DNA of 64,000 nucleotides from Branchiostoma floridae. Taxonomy: Eukaryota > Chordata > Leptocardii > Amphioxiformes > Branchiostomatidae. Both the position numbers and the translations under genes were made by a program. Under the pieces are notes generated by a model, which worked only from the letters and a program-made list of their open reading frames with translations, searched no databases and was not told where the DNA came from. Each line of letters begins with the position of its first letter. Position 1 is the stretch's first letter. Positions 1 through 10,837 of this stretch are shown here, one piece after another. The stretch is from assembly GCF_000003815.2 (NCBI RefSeq), contig NC_049985.1, positions 24,452,187-24,516,186 on the forward strand, in the 5' to 3' direction.

Positions 1-1
1 C

Positions 2-1306
2 GGTCAGTGTAACTGCACCGAGGGGTGGTATGGTGTGCATTGTTCCCGTCCATGTTTAAGTGGTCGGTACGGGTGGAGATGTCGGCAGGCCTGTGAGTGT
101 AAGAACAACGCCACATGTCATCACGTAGATGGGAGCTGCACATGCGCGCCGCCCTGGACCGGACGGCGATGTGACGTCATCCAACCCGAAACATCTCCGC
201 TGCCACTACAAATCTCCATACCTCTTTTATTGACGCTGCTTGGTGTCTTGGTAGCATTACTGGCTCTTTACAAATGGAGGACGACCACTCAGATGAGACA
301 AGACGAAGACCAAGAGGAGACGCAGGTGTTACTCGAACTTAAAAGTATGGAAGGAAACCTCGCACAGAGTCTACAGCCCGGCTGGCTCAAACGGTGGGAG
401 AGGAAGGCAAAGGATCTGACTCTGGGCGATCTGATTGGACAGGGCGCATTTTCGTTCATCCGGGAAGGGCGTTTACGCACCGCTAACGCCAACGTTACAG
501 TTGTGGCAGTCAAGTCCGTCCGTTCAAAGGACAGACTGTGCTATCGAGCTTTCTATCGCGAAGCAGCAATGCTGGTTGCTTTGGACGAAAACTGCAAAGA
601 ACACAACAATGATGGGCATCCTAACATTATCAAGTTCCTTGGTGTCATCACCAAGTCCACACCAAAGTGTATTCTCTTGGGATATGCTGCCAAAGGGGAT
701 CTCCTGCAACTTTTGAAACACCAGAATAGAAAAAACATTGCTTGTCTAGTGGGCAGCTTTCTCCGTTACGCAGTCCACATATCACGTGCCCTGAAGGAGC
801 TTCGACTTCTGCGCATCGCTCACGGTGACGTGGCCGCCCGAAACGTCCTTATCAGTGAAGACGACGTCGCCAAGCTGTCAGATTTCGGTCTGGCCCATGA
901 CGTGTACACCACAACCACCTACATCTCCTCAGGTAAGAACGACGCGGAGGAACTCCTCCCTCTGAAGTGGATGGCTCTGGAGTCGCTGGAGACTCGCAAG
1001 TTCACGTGCGAGAGCGACACGTGGTCGTTCGGTGTGCTGCTGTGGGAGATCGCCGCGTTCGGGGAGGAGCCCGCCTATCAGCACGAGATCCAGCTGAGTT
1101 GTCCCAGGTTGGTCGGGATCCTGAGACAGGGACATCGTCTGCAGAACCCAGTCGGATGTCCGGACAGGCTGTATGACGTCTTGAAGTCGTGTTGGCTGGA
1201 GGACCCGTCAGCCAGACCAGAGCCGGCAGAACTTGAGCAGAAGCTGACAGACTGTCGTGAAGAAATAGATCCACTGTTCATCCTCGAGAAGGTAACCACA
1301 CTTTAG
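2..1306 (+). CDS. Receptor tyrosine kinase with MEGF-type EGF repeats (5' end outside the window)
   Basis: The frame is open from base 2 with no intron to the TAG stop. The first Met codon, at 35, is internal to an EGF repeat (CNCTEGWYG before it, CTCAPPWTGRRC after it), so the gene starts outside the window. Numbering from that Met: EGF repeats to about 46, one membrane segment at about 58-79, basic stop-transfer, then a kinase domain from about 128. Visible kinase features are the glycine loop GQGAFS (135-140), VAVK with Lys160, catalytic loop HGDVAARN (263-270), DFG (283-285), PLKWMALES and a DTWSFGVLLWE helix. The HRD arginine is Gly, so this is a non-RD kinase, while the catalytic Asp, DFG and Lys remain, which suggests an active enzyme. 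The HGDVAARN and GLAxxVY segments recall STYK1/NOK kinases, but STYK1 lacks an EGF ectodomain; that link is inference. Lack of introns over ectodomain, TM and kinase is unusual for an RTK. A poly(A) signal follows. Confidence 0.88.
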   Translation, partial: GQCNCTEGWYGVHCSRPCLSGRYGWRCRQACECKNNATCHHVDGSCTCAPPWTGRRCDVIQPETSPLPLQISIPLLLTLLGVLVALLALYKWRTTTQMRQDEDQEETQVLLELKSMEGNLAQSLQPGWLKRWERKAKDLTLGDLIGQGAFSFIREGRLRTANANVTVVAVKSVRSKDRLCYRAFYREAAMLVALDENCKEHNNDGHPNIIKFLGVITKSTPKCILLGYAAKGDLLQLLKHQNRKNIACLVGSFLRYAVHISRALKELRLLRIAHGDVAARNVLISEDDVAKLSDFGLAHDVYTTTTYISSGKNDAEELLPLKWMALESLETRKFTCESDTWSFGVLLWEIAAFGEEPAYQHEIQLSCPRLVGILRQGHRLQNPVGCPDRLYDVLKSCWLEDPSARPEPAELEQKLTDCREEIDPLFILEKVTTL

Positions 1307-1417
1307 AAATCGAACCATCTTTTAGGAAACTAAGAAAAGTGAAGGTTACAGTCCATATTTCAAAAGACTTTTCGCTCATCTCGTTAGGTGTACACTATTC
1401 TTCTAGGCCACCGTACC

Positions 1418-1423
1418 AATAAA
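1418..1423 (+). terminator. Poly(A) signal of the receptor kinase gene
   Basis: AATAAA lies 112 bases after the kinase stop codon, on the same strand and at a normal 3' UTR distance. Confidence 0.55.
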
Positions 1424-2818
1424 AGCCAATTATTAGACGTTTACCATACAAACTATCTTAAATTTCATGTGTTTTTGTTAAAATATAAAGATAATATTTT
1501 TGGTCAATACTAGTAGATATTCTTGTAGAAAAGTTGTCAGTGATATAGTCTAGTTATTCTTCGATAGGTTTTTGTATCTACTGCGATGTGCTATGTATTT
1601 TATAGTTTGTCTGACATGTAGTAACATTTCTTTTGTCATGTCTGTACCTATTTCTATGACTCTTCGCATGCCGTTATCCTTGCCACAGTCAAGCTTTAAA
1701 TAGCCTGACTGTTTATGATAATAAATCTTAATCACATTAAGAGCTTGATAGAGGTTTGGACTTACTGACGTTTTTTTTTTCTTCTTGATCTTATTCAATA
1801 TACCAGTTAAGTGATTTAGTTGTGGTTATACAACGTTATACATTATCAGGTGATACCTAAATATACAATATACAACTAAACCTGTCTTATTTTATTCATT
1901 GGCGCGCTGTTTACTGACATTTTATCAAATATAATTTTTCTTTCGCAGTTACGCGCTCTTACGAATGTATTTGGTATGTGTCTTCATTTTTGTAAAATGA
2001 CAATACATGATATGAGCAACACATTTTACAATAAATGGCAATGTAAGTCGTACAAAGTCGTAAGCCTTGCGTCTAGTGATATGAAATGAATCTCTGAAAA
2101 GCCTTGTGTTGTATTGAACTATGTAACGTACCCAAAGGTTTCTGTTATGCATATTTGGTCCACTGCATTTGAAGAAGTAAAAACAGCACCGTTTGTTTAT
2201 TGTTCCGTTTAGACTCAACTGAACTGTGACGACTGTCATAGAACAAAATGTTTGTTTACACTGGGCATGTTATAACCAATGAGATATTAGACCTTCTTGG
2301 CACAACAAAGTACATTTATTCCACAACGCACTGTAGCTGATTTTCTATGCAATTATGCAAAACTAAGCTCCAACAAAACTTAGGGACCTGAAAGTAGGCT
2401 TGCGCATAATGGGGACGACATTTGTTTGTTTTTCCGTATCTTCGAATCGTGTAAGATTTCTGGTGATCGATAATATCGATAATATTTACATATTGGATTT
2501 TTGTAACATTTGGAGTAAACTAAGCGAGGGAGTCAGGTATCTCCATTTCTTGTCGTCTTATAATTTAGCGCAAAAAGGAAAGGAAACTGAAATGTGACGA
2601 ACGCGTTTTTTTATTACCACTTCCACCACCAGAATCTGGACAAAACATCACTGTAGGTTTTCAACATTTTAAACTGTCTACTTGTCTACTTAGGATATAC
2701 TATATATGCCACTGCCTTTTATATCATAATTTCCTTGAATGGATAAAAAAAAATTAACGACAATATAAACTAGAATATGGACCATATTGTAAATATAAGA
2801 CAACGCATTAAAAAGTTT
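1424..2818. other. AT-rich intergenic DNA
   Basis: Only short ORFs of low-complexity or compositional type are seen. No domain, RNA gene or clear repeat boundary is recognised. Confidence 0.5.
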
Positions 2819-2969
2819 TCTCCAAGCAGGGGTTGATGGGAAAACTCGTGATCTTTTTCTTGTATGCTGTTTGTTTCAGTCAGCTGGCTCCATCACAGAA
2901 ACAAACAGCATGAAAGAAAAAACAGTCACGATTCCCCCCCCCCCCCCCCCATCAACTTCTGCTTGGAGA
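2819..2969. repeat. Foldback (palindromic) element, about 150 bp
   Basis: The left arm begins TCTCCAAGCAGGGGTTGATG and the right arm ends with its near-complement CATCAACTTCTGCTTGGAGA. Inner arms (GCTGTTTGTTTC / GAAACAAACAGC) continue the pairing. A 15-17 base poly-C run sits in the right arm. It looks like a small non-autonomous foldback transposon. Confidence 0.65.
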
Positions 2970-3360
2970 GTAATAAAAAAATTCGAAAATGTTACATGTG
3001 TTTTTTTTAGAATACTTGTCAGTCATGAGCCCCAAAACATTTTACAGATCCATTCAACCCACACATGTTCGACTATATTGTCCAAGTATTACAGGTTTAA
3101 ACTATCTAAACCAAAAACAGACACCAAAAAGTAAACATTTCTCTACCGTGTCGTTAATCTCTGAAACACCCTACCAATAAACATCAAATTAATGTCTAGT
3201 CTTGTAAACTTCAAAAAGGCAATATCCACCATTTGGTCTCAAGTTAAGTTAATAGCTATATGTTTATCTGTATATCTGACGTGATGATTATGTATGTTTA
3301 TTTTGATCTTGTAGTCTCTATGTCTGTATACAGTATTTGTTTTTTGTTCGAACACAGGAA

Positions 3361-3600
3361 GATTAGCCTCCTTTGCAGTCTTCGAACGGGGCTGTTTTTT
3401 TTTGTTGGGTGGGGGTGGGGGGTGGTGGTGTTGGTTCGCGATTTTCAACGTTGCCGTCGGACGGGGCAAAGACTCGCTATCACGGCAAATTCCCTTCCAC
3501 AGCAAACTCCCTTCCTCGACAAACTCCCTTTCCCGGCACAAGAGAACACGGCCAACGTTGGAACACTAGAAAGAAGTTTGTTTTGGAGCTATCATTCTAA
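3361..3600. repeat. Partial copy of the 5.9-kb foldback family
   Basis: It shares with 5936-6322 the series TTCGAACGGGGCTG, poly-T, G-rich stretch, CGCGATTTTCAACGTTG and clustered CAAACTCCCTT motifs, but lacks the full complementary arm. It is probably a truncated member of the same family. Confidence 0.55.
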
Positions 3601-3906
3601 TGCCAGATGGGACAAAGGTCACCGGGTGCGTTTGGCTGCAGTTTACGTGTGTTACAGCAGTCAGAATGTTTCCAAAAGTTGGAAATGGACAATTTAGAGG
3701 CCGGACTACCCTGTCAATGTTAGTTTTTCAAGGACGAAACTTCAAGTTGGTGACTTTTGACAGCTTCTTTTTGCCAGTATTTACATGTATAAGGATAGGG
3801 AAGACTGATTGGTGTTCACTCGGCAAGGGTTGACTTGCGGGAGGCTTGAGTACCAGGAGTGGGACTATGGAATTAGGGTGATATTTGGTATGTTAATAGG
3901 GCTCGA

Positions 3907-4260
3907 TTATGGGCCTCCTGGCGGCTTTCCTTGGTACTGCACCAGAAGTTCCGTTTCCCCTATCTTTTGTCCTGGATACTGTAACTGAAGAAAGGAACAA
4001 CAGATTTTCATGATGTGGGTAGGTGGCTTGGTAGCATGGGCAGATGCATGCATGAAATGCAAATTAGGACTTGATTTGCATAATTGATGAGTAAATTGTA
4101 TAAGTCCAGTATTTTCAGTAAAAGACATTCAATACATAAAACATGTAATTCATGGCCAGATTTGCATAATTGATGCGATAAAAGAAGTTTAGTGCGAATA
4201 ATGGAAATTTCATACTTGTTACATGTGGAAATTGGATAAAGGTGAACATCACCACCCAAA
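3907..4260 (+). repeat. Fragment of an AT-rich dispersed repeat family
   Basis: It matches parts of 32471-33552: a '(C)GGCT..CCTTGGTACTGCA' segment, 'GAAAGGAACAACAGATTTTCATGAT', then several 'TTTGCATAATTGATGA' motifs. Related copies lie at about 34.5-35.3, 37.9-38.3 and 42.6-44.0 kb. No coding capacity is seen. Confidence 0.55.
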
Positions 4261-4384
4261 GATTACGCAAATGTGGATAACTTTTTCACACAAACATCAT
4301 ATGCAATCTATATCTGGGGAGAAAAGGACATCAATAGAAATAGAGTATGGCAATTACAACCTTATTTCCATAAACATGGAAACA

Positions 4385-5464
4385 TGGCTCGGAGCGGGAA
4401 GGCATCAGGACCAGGTGGGCTGCCATCATGTCCTCCAAGATGTCCTCCTGTATGCCGTACGGCCGCAGGGTGGGGATCAGGTTGCTGCTGCCCATGTTAG
4501 CTTTCAGGATCTCCAGGCTTGCCTCATAGCCGTCCTCGCTGATGCCGCGGGTGATCAATCGCAGAGAGCGAGTCCAGATCTCTTGCGGCCATGCTGATGC
4601 CCCTTGCTGCCCCTTGGTTTCTTCTTTCCCTTGTACTTGGTCTTGAAGTGTTTGTAGATACGCGGACCCACTGAGAAAGCTGCCTTTGCGTTGTCGACGA
4701 TGTCAAGCATATCTTTCTCTTTCTCCGAAGCTTTGATAGCCCTCAGGCTCCCCCTGAAGTAGTCTGTGTCTTCAGGTAAGACGTGGGTGATCGTGATCAG
4801 GTCTGCCTGTTCGTAGTATGTTTCGCGCCGCCGTATCTGTGACGTGAGCATGGCCAATAACGACGTCAACATGTGGCGGTAGGTTCTCCTTCGGGTAGTA
4901 GGTCCGTTATTGAAAGGTCAGCCAGTCCAAGGATGGCTCTGTCTTGTCCCCTACTGCTTGACGGGGTTTGATCAGCTGGACACCATCTCTGTTTGCTGCC
5001 TCCTGGTCTTGTTTCGGCACACGCAGGGCTGTCGCGTACACGACTGCGTTAGTCGCGCCTATCGTTTGACCAACCTGACAGTTGATGGTAGAAATCCCCC
5101 CCTTGGAAGTTCCGTACTCGTCGTTGATCAACAAGATTATTGGTACTTCCGAACCTTTAGGAAAACAAAGGGGAACAGATGTTAAGTCCTGCTTGTATGC
5201 TCTATTCGATTCTATTAATTATCTATTCTGAATATTAAGAATTGCGTTTGATACCTGTCGGTAAACATGTGTAGTTGTCCTATTGTACATGTTAGGCACG
5301 ACAAAAGACGAGGGTTTTAAGACAGTTCAATAGAACCTCTTCAATATACATACTTAACTTTATTTACCGACCTTGAACAGGTGCGACTTGTACATCTCGA
5401 ACTTCCTCAGTTCCTTTATCTGCTGCTGAACCCTTCTCCTCCTGTCCTGCTCGTTTGGTTCCTT
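4385..5464 (-). pseudogene. Decayed GT-B type (GT1-like) glycosyltransferase gene
   Basis: An intact-looking exon (5464-5368, ending G|GTAAAT) splices in phase to 5154 (acceptor CCTAAAG), giving the N-terminal motif LLINDEYGTSKGGISTIN of a GT-B nucleotide-sugar glycosyltransferase. The frame then meets an in-frame TAA (4909-4907), continues as YYPKENLPPHVDVVIGHAH, shifts frame near 4825 to EQADLITITHVLPED, and shifts again near 4600 to ITRGISEDGYEASLEILKAN and finally MPSRSEP. MPSRSEP is the start of the sugar-nucleotide binding motif usually followed by FGL; here it stops at about 4385 in unrelated sequence. One stop, at least two frame breaks, internal loss and a lost C-terminus make this a pseudogene. 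Many lancelet proteins of this type exist; the exact substrate cannot be told. An assembly-error origin for all breaks is unlikely. Confidence 0.75.
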
Positions 5465-5935
5465 CTGTAGCAAACAAACGATGAATCAGCAACATATAAC
5501 AACAATACACAACTTTAGTAACAAAAGTTCGAAAAACTAAGGCAAACGGCTGTCAGTGCTGATTCATCAATTGTTTGCTACAGAAGGAACCAAACTAAAA
5601 TTTTTTCTGTCAGATGCAGTTCATCACACAAGGAAACTACATAGTGGCGTTAGCCTTATGGCACAAAGACCAGGACCACAATACTTAACACGTAGTCATT
5701 TTTTGCAATCGTATTTTATCTACGTATTTTTTATAAGTAAAGAATTGTTTAGGTACATCTCTGAAAGCAGTGTGACATACCTGTATATCCTCGGTTATGT
5801 TTGTCCTTTCTTAAGCAAAGCCCTGTGTTAAAACGCTAACCGCCAGTAAGTTTGGGTTGTCTAACAACATTCAATTGCAGTGAGAACACATGTACAGTAA
5901 AGTTCCCCCCCGAGTAAATAACGAGATCAAGATAT

Positions 5936-6322
5936 AGACTCCCTTGCAGCCTTCGGAACGGGGCTGTTTTTTTTTGGGGGGGGGGGGGGTCGTTGGTCCG
6001 CGATTTTCAACGTTGGCTATGTTCTCTTGTGTCGGGAAAGGGAGTTTGCTGAGGAAGGGAGTTTCCTGTGGAAGGGAGTTTGCCGTGATAGCGAGTCTTA
6101 ACGCGGGTTCAATCCATCGGTCACTCATTTCGCCGAATTGGGGCAGTCTTCGGACAGGCCAAAGACTCGCTATCACGACAAACTCCTTTCGCAGCAAACT
6201 TCCTTCCTCAAACTTCCCTTTCCCGGCACAAGAGAACGTTGAAAATCGCGGACCAACGAATACCACCCCCACCCCCCACCCCAATAAGACCCCAACCCCG
6301 TTCCAAAGACTGCAAGGGAGTC
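5936..6322. repeat. Foldback element, about 385 bp
   Basis: The left arm (GACTCCCTTGCAGCCTTCGGAACGGG...CCGCGATTTTCAACGTT) is mirrored by the right arm (AACGTTGAAAATCGCGG...CCCGTTCCAAAGACTGCAAGGGAGTC). The poly-T/G-run and C-run regions also pair. It encodes nothing and is best read as a non-autonomous foldback transposon. Confidence 0.75.
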
Positions 6323-6329
6323 GAATCAA

Positions 6330-7330
6330 GATCCTAGTACATACTGTATTACGTGGTCAGTCTTAACAATCAAATCTTATCTACGTAGTAAGTATAGAAT
6401 TGTTAAGATACATTTCAGAAGTGACTGGGCGTACCTTAGTGTATATCCTCGGTTGTGTTCGTCTTCACTATAAAATCAGCGTCCTGTGTCAGAACGCTAA
6501 CTGCCAGTAAGTGGGTTGTTTAGCCACATTCCTGCATCCAAGGTGTGATGGTGTATCGCATTTAGGTCATAAATCTCTGTATGTACAAAGGGTGTTTGTA
6601 ATATGACTAAAGTTGTAACTTTGTGAATATCGGGTTAGCTGTCCTCCATTTAGTGCGAACATAAAGGCAAAATTACCGCATCTTCGAATATGAAGGAAAA
6701 AAGGGACACAGGTGAAACGATTTCAGCGGAGAGACAGTAGATAAGATAGATAGCGTGTTGTTTTGGTCAGACAATCATGGCGGACAGACAACAATCTATC
6801 GGTTCTTTTAACCTTTGACATAGGCAGGGCGGATTTCCGAATGCTGAAATGTCCCGGGGCACACGTAGGCTACTGATCGAGTACCCCCCCCCCCCTCATA
6901 ATGCTAAAGAAAGAAGCAATTAGGATTCGCTCGAAGAATGGGACTTGGCTTGTTGGTTAGGACTTCGATGCGCTATGTGATACATACCATATAAATTTAT
7001 ATATGTGTTTGTTAAAAGTAAAAGGCAACTTTGTGCAAGGCCGTTAGATATCAATGTAGAACAGATGTCATCGATATGTTATACCGCGACAGTTATTTTT
7101 CCATAGTTTTCTTCCATATCTTTTGATATGTATTGTAAGTATGTTGGTGTAGTCGCTCCCCCGTGCATTTGTGTGCTAAGGAACAAAAGAACACAATCAC
7201 GACTGAGCCAATAACCATTTTAATTTAACAGACATTATCATATAGCCAGGCCCCGCGGACCAATCAGAAGTCCCCGTTCCACGTTGGTTATGACGCCGTA
7301 ACACAAAGATTCAGGCCAGGCAGGTGTGTA
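6330..7330. other. Intergenic DNA, nothing recognised
   Basis: Mixed-composition non-coding sequence with one poly-C run near 6885. No domain-bearing ORF, RNA gene or repeat boundary is seen. Confidence 0.45.
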
Positions 7331-7337
7331 TTGCTCC

Positions 7338-7447
7338 TCTGATTGGTCAGAATGAATCGACACCGGCATCGGTGTCGATTTACATCGACACCGGCACCAG
7401 TGTCGATGCAAATCGACACCGGTGCCGGTGTCGATTCATTTTGACCA
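7338..7447. repeat. Nested palindrome with three ATCGACACCGG-type units
   Basis: Three successive near-palindromic 24-bp units (ATCGACACCGG...CCGGTGTCGAT) sit inside longer arms (CTGATTGGTCAGAATGAATCGAC at left, GTCGATTCATTTTGACCAATCA at right). The whole can fold as one hairpin or three small ones. Confidence 0.75.
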
Positions 7448-7785
7448 ATCAAAAGTAGCCTTACACACAAGAAAGTAAGGTATATGCAGGCATTGACCAA
7501 TAAAAAGGAGCAAAACATATGCCAGAGCAGAGGGAATAGGTACAGACTGCAAGGGGGAATGGCTCCTTCTAACATTGATAATGAGTTTTGTTGTTCTAAA
7601 AAGCCTGCAATATTTCGAATATTTTCTGTGGAAATTTTTGGTTTCAAAATGCAATGTGTAATCTCCTTACATATGCATGTACCAAAGAACAAATGTGAAT
7701 TTTCAGAAATTTGACAAAGGAATTCACACGCATAGTACCAAGAGATCTATGCGTCATACAGGAGTTTGCAAGTTTGGGTAGGCTA

Positions 7786-8363
7786 CGAGGGGCGTGCAAT
7801 AAGTAATGGTCCTGACCCACTTCCAGTTGTCTGATCTAAATGAAATTTTGTATGTGTAATAATTCATATCTCTATGGGTTATGTTGCAAAAGACAGCTCT
7901 GAACTAATTGTGGTTTCTGATTTACTGGTGTTTGAACTTAGTCAGGTGCGAAATGGACCAGGTGTGAAATGGAACCAGTTGAGTGTCGCGCAGTGATTCG
8001 GTTTTTGTATTTGAAAGGACGCACACCAAAGAAGACTTTTGATGAAATAAATCAAACTTATGGTGATGATGCCCCATCATATGACCTTGTAAAGCGCTGG
8101 CATCCTGAATTCAAACGTGGCTGGAAGTCTGTGGAAACAGCTCCCAGACCTGGTCGTCCCTCTTGTGCCATTGATGAGGCATCAGTTGGAGGACCAACCT
8201 CGGGTGTCCTACAAAATCGGTGTCCAGAGCTGCATCAAACGATGGGAGAAATGCATAACTCTGGGTGATTCCTATGAAGAGAAAGACTAATAACTGTGCC
8301 AAGTTTCATTAATCTCCTGCTATGGGAAATGGGTCAGGACCATTACTAATTGCACGCCCCTCG
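7786..8363 (+). mobile_element. Internally deleted mariner element (578 bp)
   Basis: Terminal inverted repeats of about 40 bp with very few mismatches start CGAGGGGCGTGCAAT; both ends abut a TA dinucleotide, the mariner/Tc1 target duplication. From 7969 an ORF encodes the N-terminal helix-turn-helix of a mariner transposase (RAVIRFLYLKGRTPK, DDAPSYDLVKRWH, ETAPRPGRPS). It is then joined, out of frame, to the transposase C-terminus (RWEKCIT at about 8238). The central catalytic DDE/D region is missing, so this is a non-autonomous deletion derivative. Near-identical terminal repeats suggest a fairly recent insertion. Confidence 0.9.
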
Positions 8364-8380
8364 TATATGATAATATCGTT

Positions 8381-8551
8381 AATGACCCGCCTGTTCCTCG
8401 GTGTACATGGTGTCATAACGCCTGGTCCTTTGCTATAACCACCTCATAAAACCACCTCGTTCGCTTCGCTCACATCGGTGGTTTTATTCGGTGGTTACAG
8501 CAAAGGACCAGGCGTTATGACACCATATACACCTCGGGGCGGGTCATTAAC
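8381..8551. repeat. Foldback element, about 170 bp
   Basis: Arms of about 60 bp beginning TTAATGACCCGCC pair almost perfectly (including GTGTCATAACGCCTGGTCC) around a short loop near GTTCGCTTCGCTCAC. It begins 18 bp after the mariner end. Confidence 0.8.
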
Positions 8552-8670
8552 CCTTAAATGAAGCAAATATACCCGACGATGATTAGGCGCAGGTGTGTGG
8601 TTATTACATTTCTAGTAAAGCTTCTTATTATATAGGTGCAAGCTATTTTATTAATCCACCAACAACACCC

Positions 8671-8894
8671 GTAACAAATTATGATCATATAACCTATCGA
8701 ACAACTGACACCCCTATCAAACAACTGTAACAAATTATGATCATATAACCTATCGAACAACTGACACCCCTATCAAACAACTGTAACAAATTATGATCAT
8801 ATAACCTATCGAACAACTGACACCCCTATCAAACAACTACAACAAATTATGATCATATAACTTATCAAACAACTGACACCCCTCTCAATAAAAC
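8671..8894. repeat. Tandem repeat, four 56-bp units
   Basis: Units start at 8671, 8727, 8783 and 8839 (GTAACAAATTATGATCATAT). The first three are virtually identical; the fourth has a few changes. There are no spacers of varying sequence, so it is a minisatellite, not CRISPR. Confidence 0.9.
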
Positions 8895-9948
8895 ACACCA
8901 ACACCTCGATTCTCCAATTCCGACATGCGCATACATAAAACAAACCCCATCTTACGTATACTATATAAACCCAATCTTTCTAGAATGCAGCAAACTAGGG
9001 GTGATCAATAAGATCTGTGCCTCACCAAAACATAAAGACCTGATTTCGGGGAAACTAGCTATACTTATTTAGGTCACAAAAACAAACGGCGTTACAAATG
9101 TAGGTTAAGTATACATATCGTGTAAACATATCAATCAGGTTGGGAAAATATCCTTGCACATCTGTGTTTAACCCAATTTTTCATGCAGTCGGTTCCTTTT
9201 GGGGAGGGAGTTGTTTTCCGGAGCTGCGCAGAAAGTGCCCAGTGCCTACCCTTAGCCTGTTTCTTTTAGATAATTTTTTCCCTGGGCAAATTTCGATCAC
9301 AAAGGTCTATATTTCTGCAAGAGTGACTGAAGCATGTATATTTTTAAAATCTTGCCAAAAATTGTGACCTTTGGCATGCTTTGACCTATGAGTGACCTTC
9401 ATATTCGAGACTGGCACATGGACTGATCCATTAGGGGAGGGGGTGCAATCCTGACATCATGACAATCATCTGGCTGTAGCTCGTTAAAATGCCGGAGTTG
9501 AACTCGGGCCTTTTGAACCAAAACAAACCTAACAAATCCAGCTTTGCAGTGGGGGTAAAGACTTGAGGTTTGAAATGTAGTTAAATGTGTTTTTAAGTGA
9601 TTGTTTGACATGGCTTAACCATGTAGGGAATGGGCAATTCGATTTAGCAGCCCCTCCCCTTTTGGAATAGGTACTGTTGATACATGAATGAAACCTTGAA
9701 GTCTTGAATAAAGGCATGATTGTTTACTTAATAGCAAAAAAAAATGTGTTCGTTGAACTCTTGTGATAGCATTTCTAATTGTAAAGAGTTACTCCTAGCA
9801 CTGCAGTACACTGAACAAGTCAAATTGCCCTCATGAACATAACATGCGGTTATCAAAACGTCGGTGCAAATAAAGCAAAGGTTCTGTAAAAAGAGCCTCG
9901 TTATTCGTCTGTTATACTGCCTTGATAGTGCTTTCCTCATCACCAGAA
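8895..9948. other. Intergenic DNA, nothing recognised
   Basis: AT-rich sequence with short ORFs lacking domains. No RNA gene or repeat boundary is identified. Confidence 0.4.
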
Positions 9949-10243
9949 GTAACCTGAAATCCAGTCTCCTTGTGGCACGGCCTACCGTAGTTAGTGTAGG
10001 CTCTCTACCGGGCCAGTGAAGCTCTCAGCCGCCAGGGTAATCGTTCACACGGTTAAACTTTGCCCAGTGGGAGTTAATTGCTAATTGTCCCTAGCCCTCT
10101 GGGCAAAAGTCCTACCGCGTGAAAATCCTACCGGGTGTGGCCGATTCCTACGGCGGCTGAGAGCTGCACTGGCCTCGTACAAAGCCTGCACTAACTACGG
10201 TAGGCCGAGCCACAAGGAGACGAGATTCCAGGTTACACCAGAA
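9949..10243. repeat. Foldback element, about 295 bp
   Basis: Left arm AACCTGAAATCCAGTCTCCT...GGCCTACCGTAGTTAGTG pairs with right arm CACTAACTACGGTAGGCC...AGATTCCAGGTTAC. Inner arms (CTCTCAGCCGCC / GGCGGCTGAGAG) also pair, and GTTAACT-type motifs fill the centre. Confidence 0.75.
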
Positions 10244-10544
10244 GTTCATCCTAGTCATCTTTGGGGTTCACGTCGTCCTGTGGACGCTCACATCCACCGG
10301 GACTCAGCCACACGTGATCATCTGTTGATAGACATGAGAAATAGTTTACCACTTACAACAACAAACATGAGTCAAAAGAATGTACCTCTATGATCAAATA
10401 CATAACCATACATACATACATACATACATACAAAGTCATAGTCTTTATCATATATAAAAAGTACATATAAGCGGCACCATTTAAGTCATCCAAGAGCGAT
10501 GGACATCCAACATATAATGAGTGAGTGTTTGTTTTTACTTTCTG

Positions 10545-10550
10545 TTTATT
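10545..10550 (-). terminator. Candidate poly(A) signal for the P450-PLAT gene
   Basis: AATAAA on the minus strand lies 288 bases past the stop codon. It is a candidate only; the 3' UTR also spans a microsatellite-rich stretch. Confidence 0.3.
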
Positions 10551-10649
10551 TGTCAACACACATTACATACATACAGTAGATACTAAAACACGTGATTATA
10601 TTCTTACTTATGTTGATAGGTGATGAATCAAAGCATTAGGTACACACAC

Positions 10650-10651
10650 AA

Positions 10652-10677
<26 letters not shown>
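10650..10677. repeat. (CA)n microsatellite
   Basis: About 12 CA repeats within a CA-rich stretch downstream of the P450-PLAT gene. Confidence 0.85.
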
Positions 10678-10682
<5 letters not shown>

Positions 10683-10837
10683 ACACGGATAATCAACTTC
10701 TTATACATACAGACACACACACAAGAACATACATTTATCCATGTATGTAATATTTAAATATACGCAATATAGGTTATACGTAAGACAAAACATAGGTAGT
10801 ATGTGTAGGAGCACATCTATGCACTTTTATCGATCAA

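Noticed and set aside
8671-8894. CRISPR-like regular repeat
   Set aside because: Head-to-tail 56-bp units with no variable spacers in a eukaryotic genome; a minisatellite.
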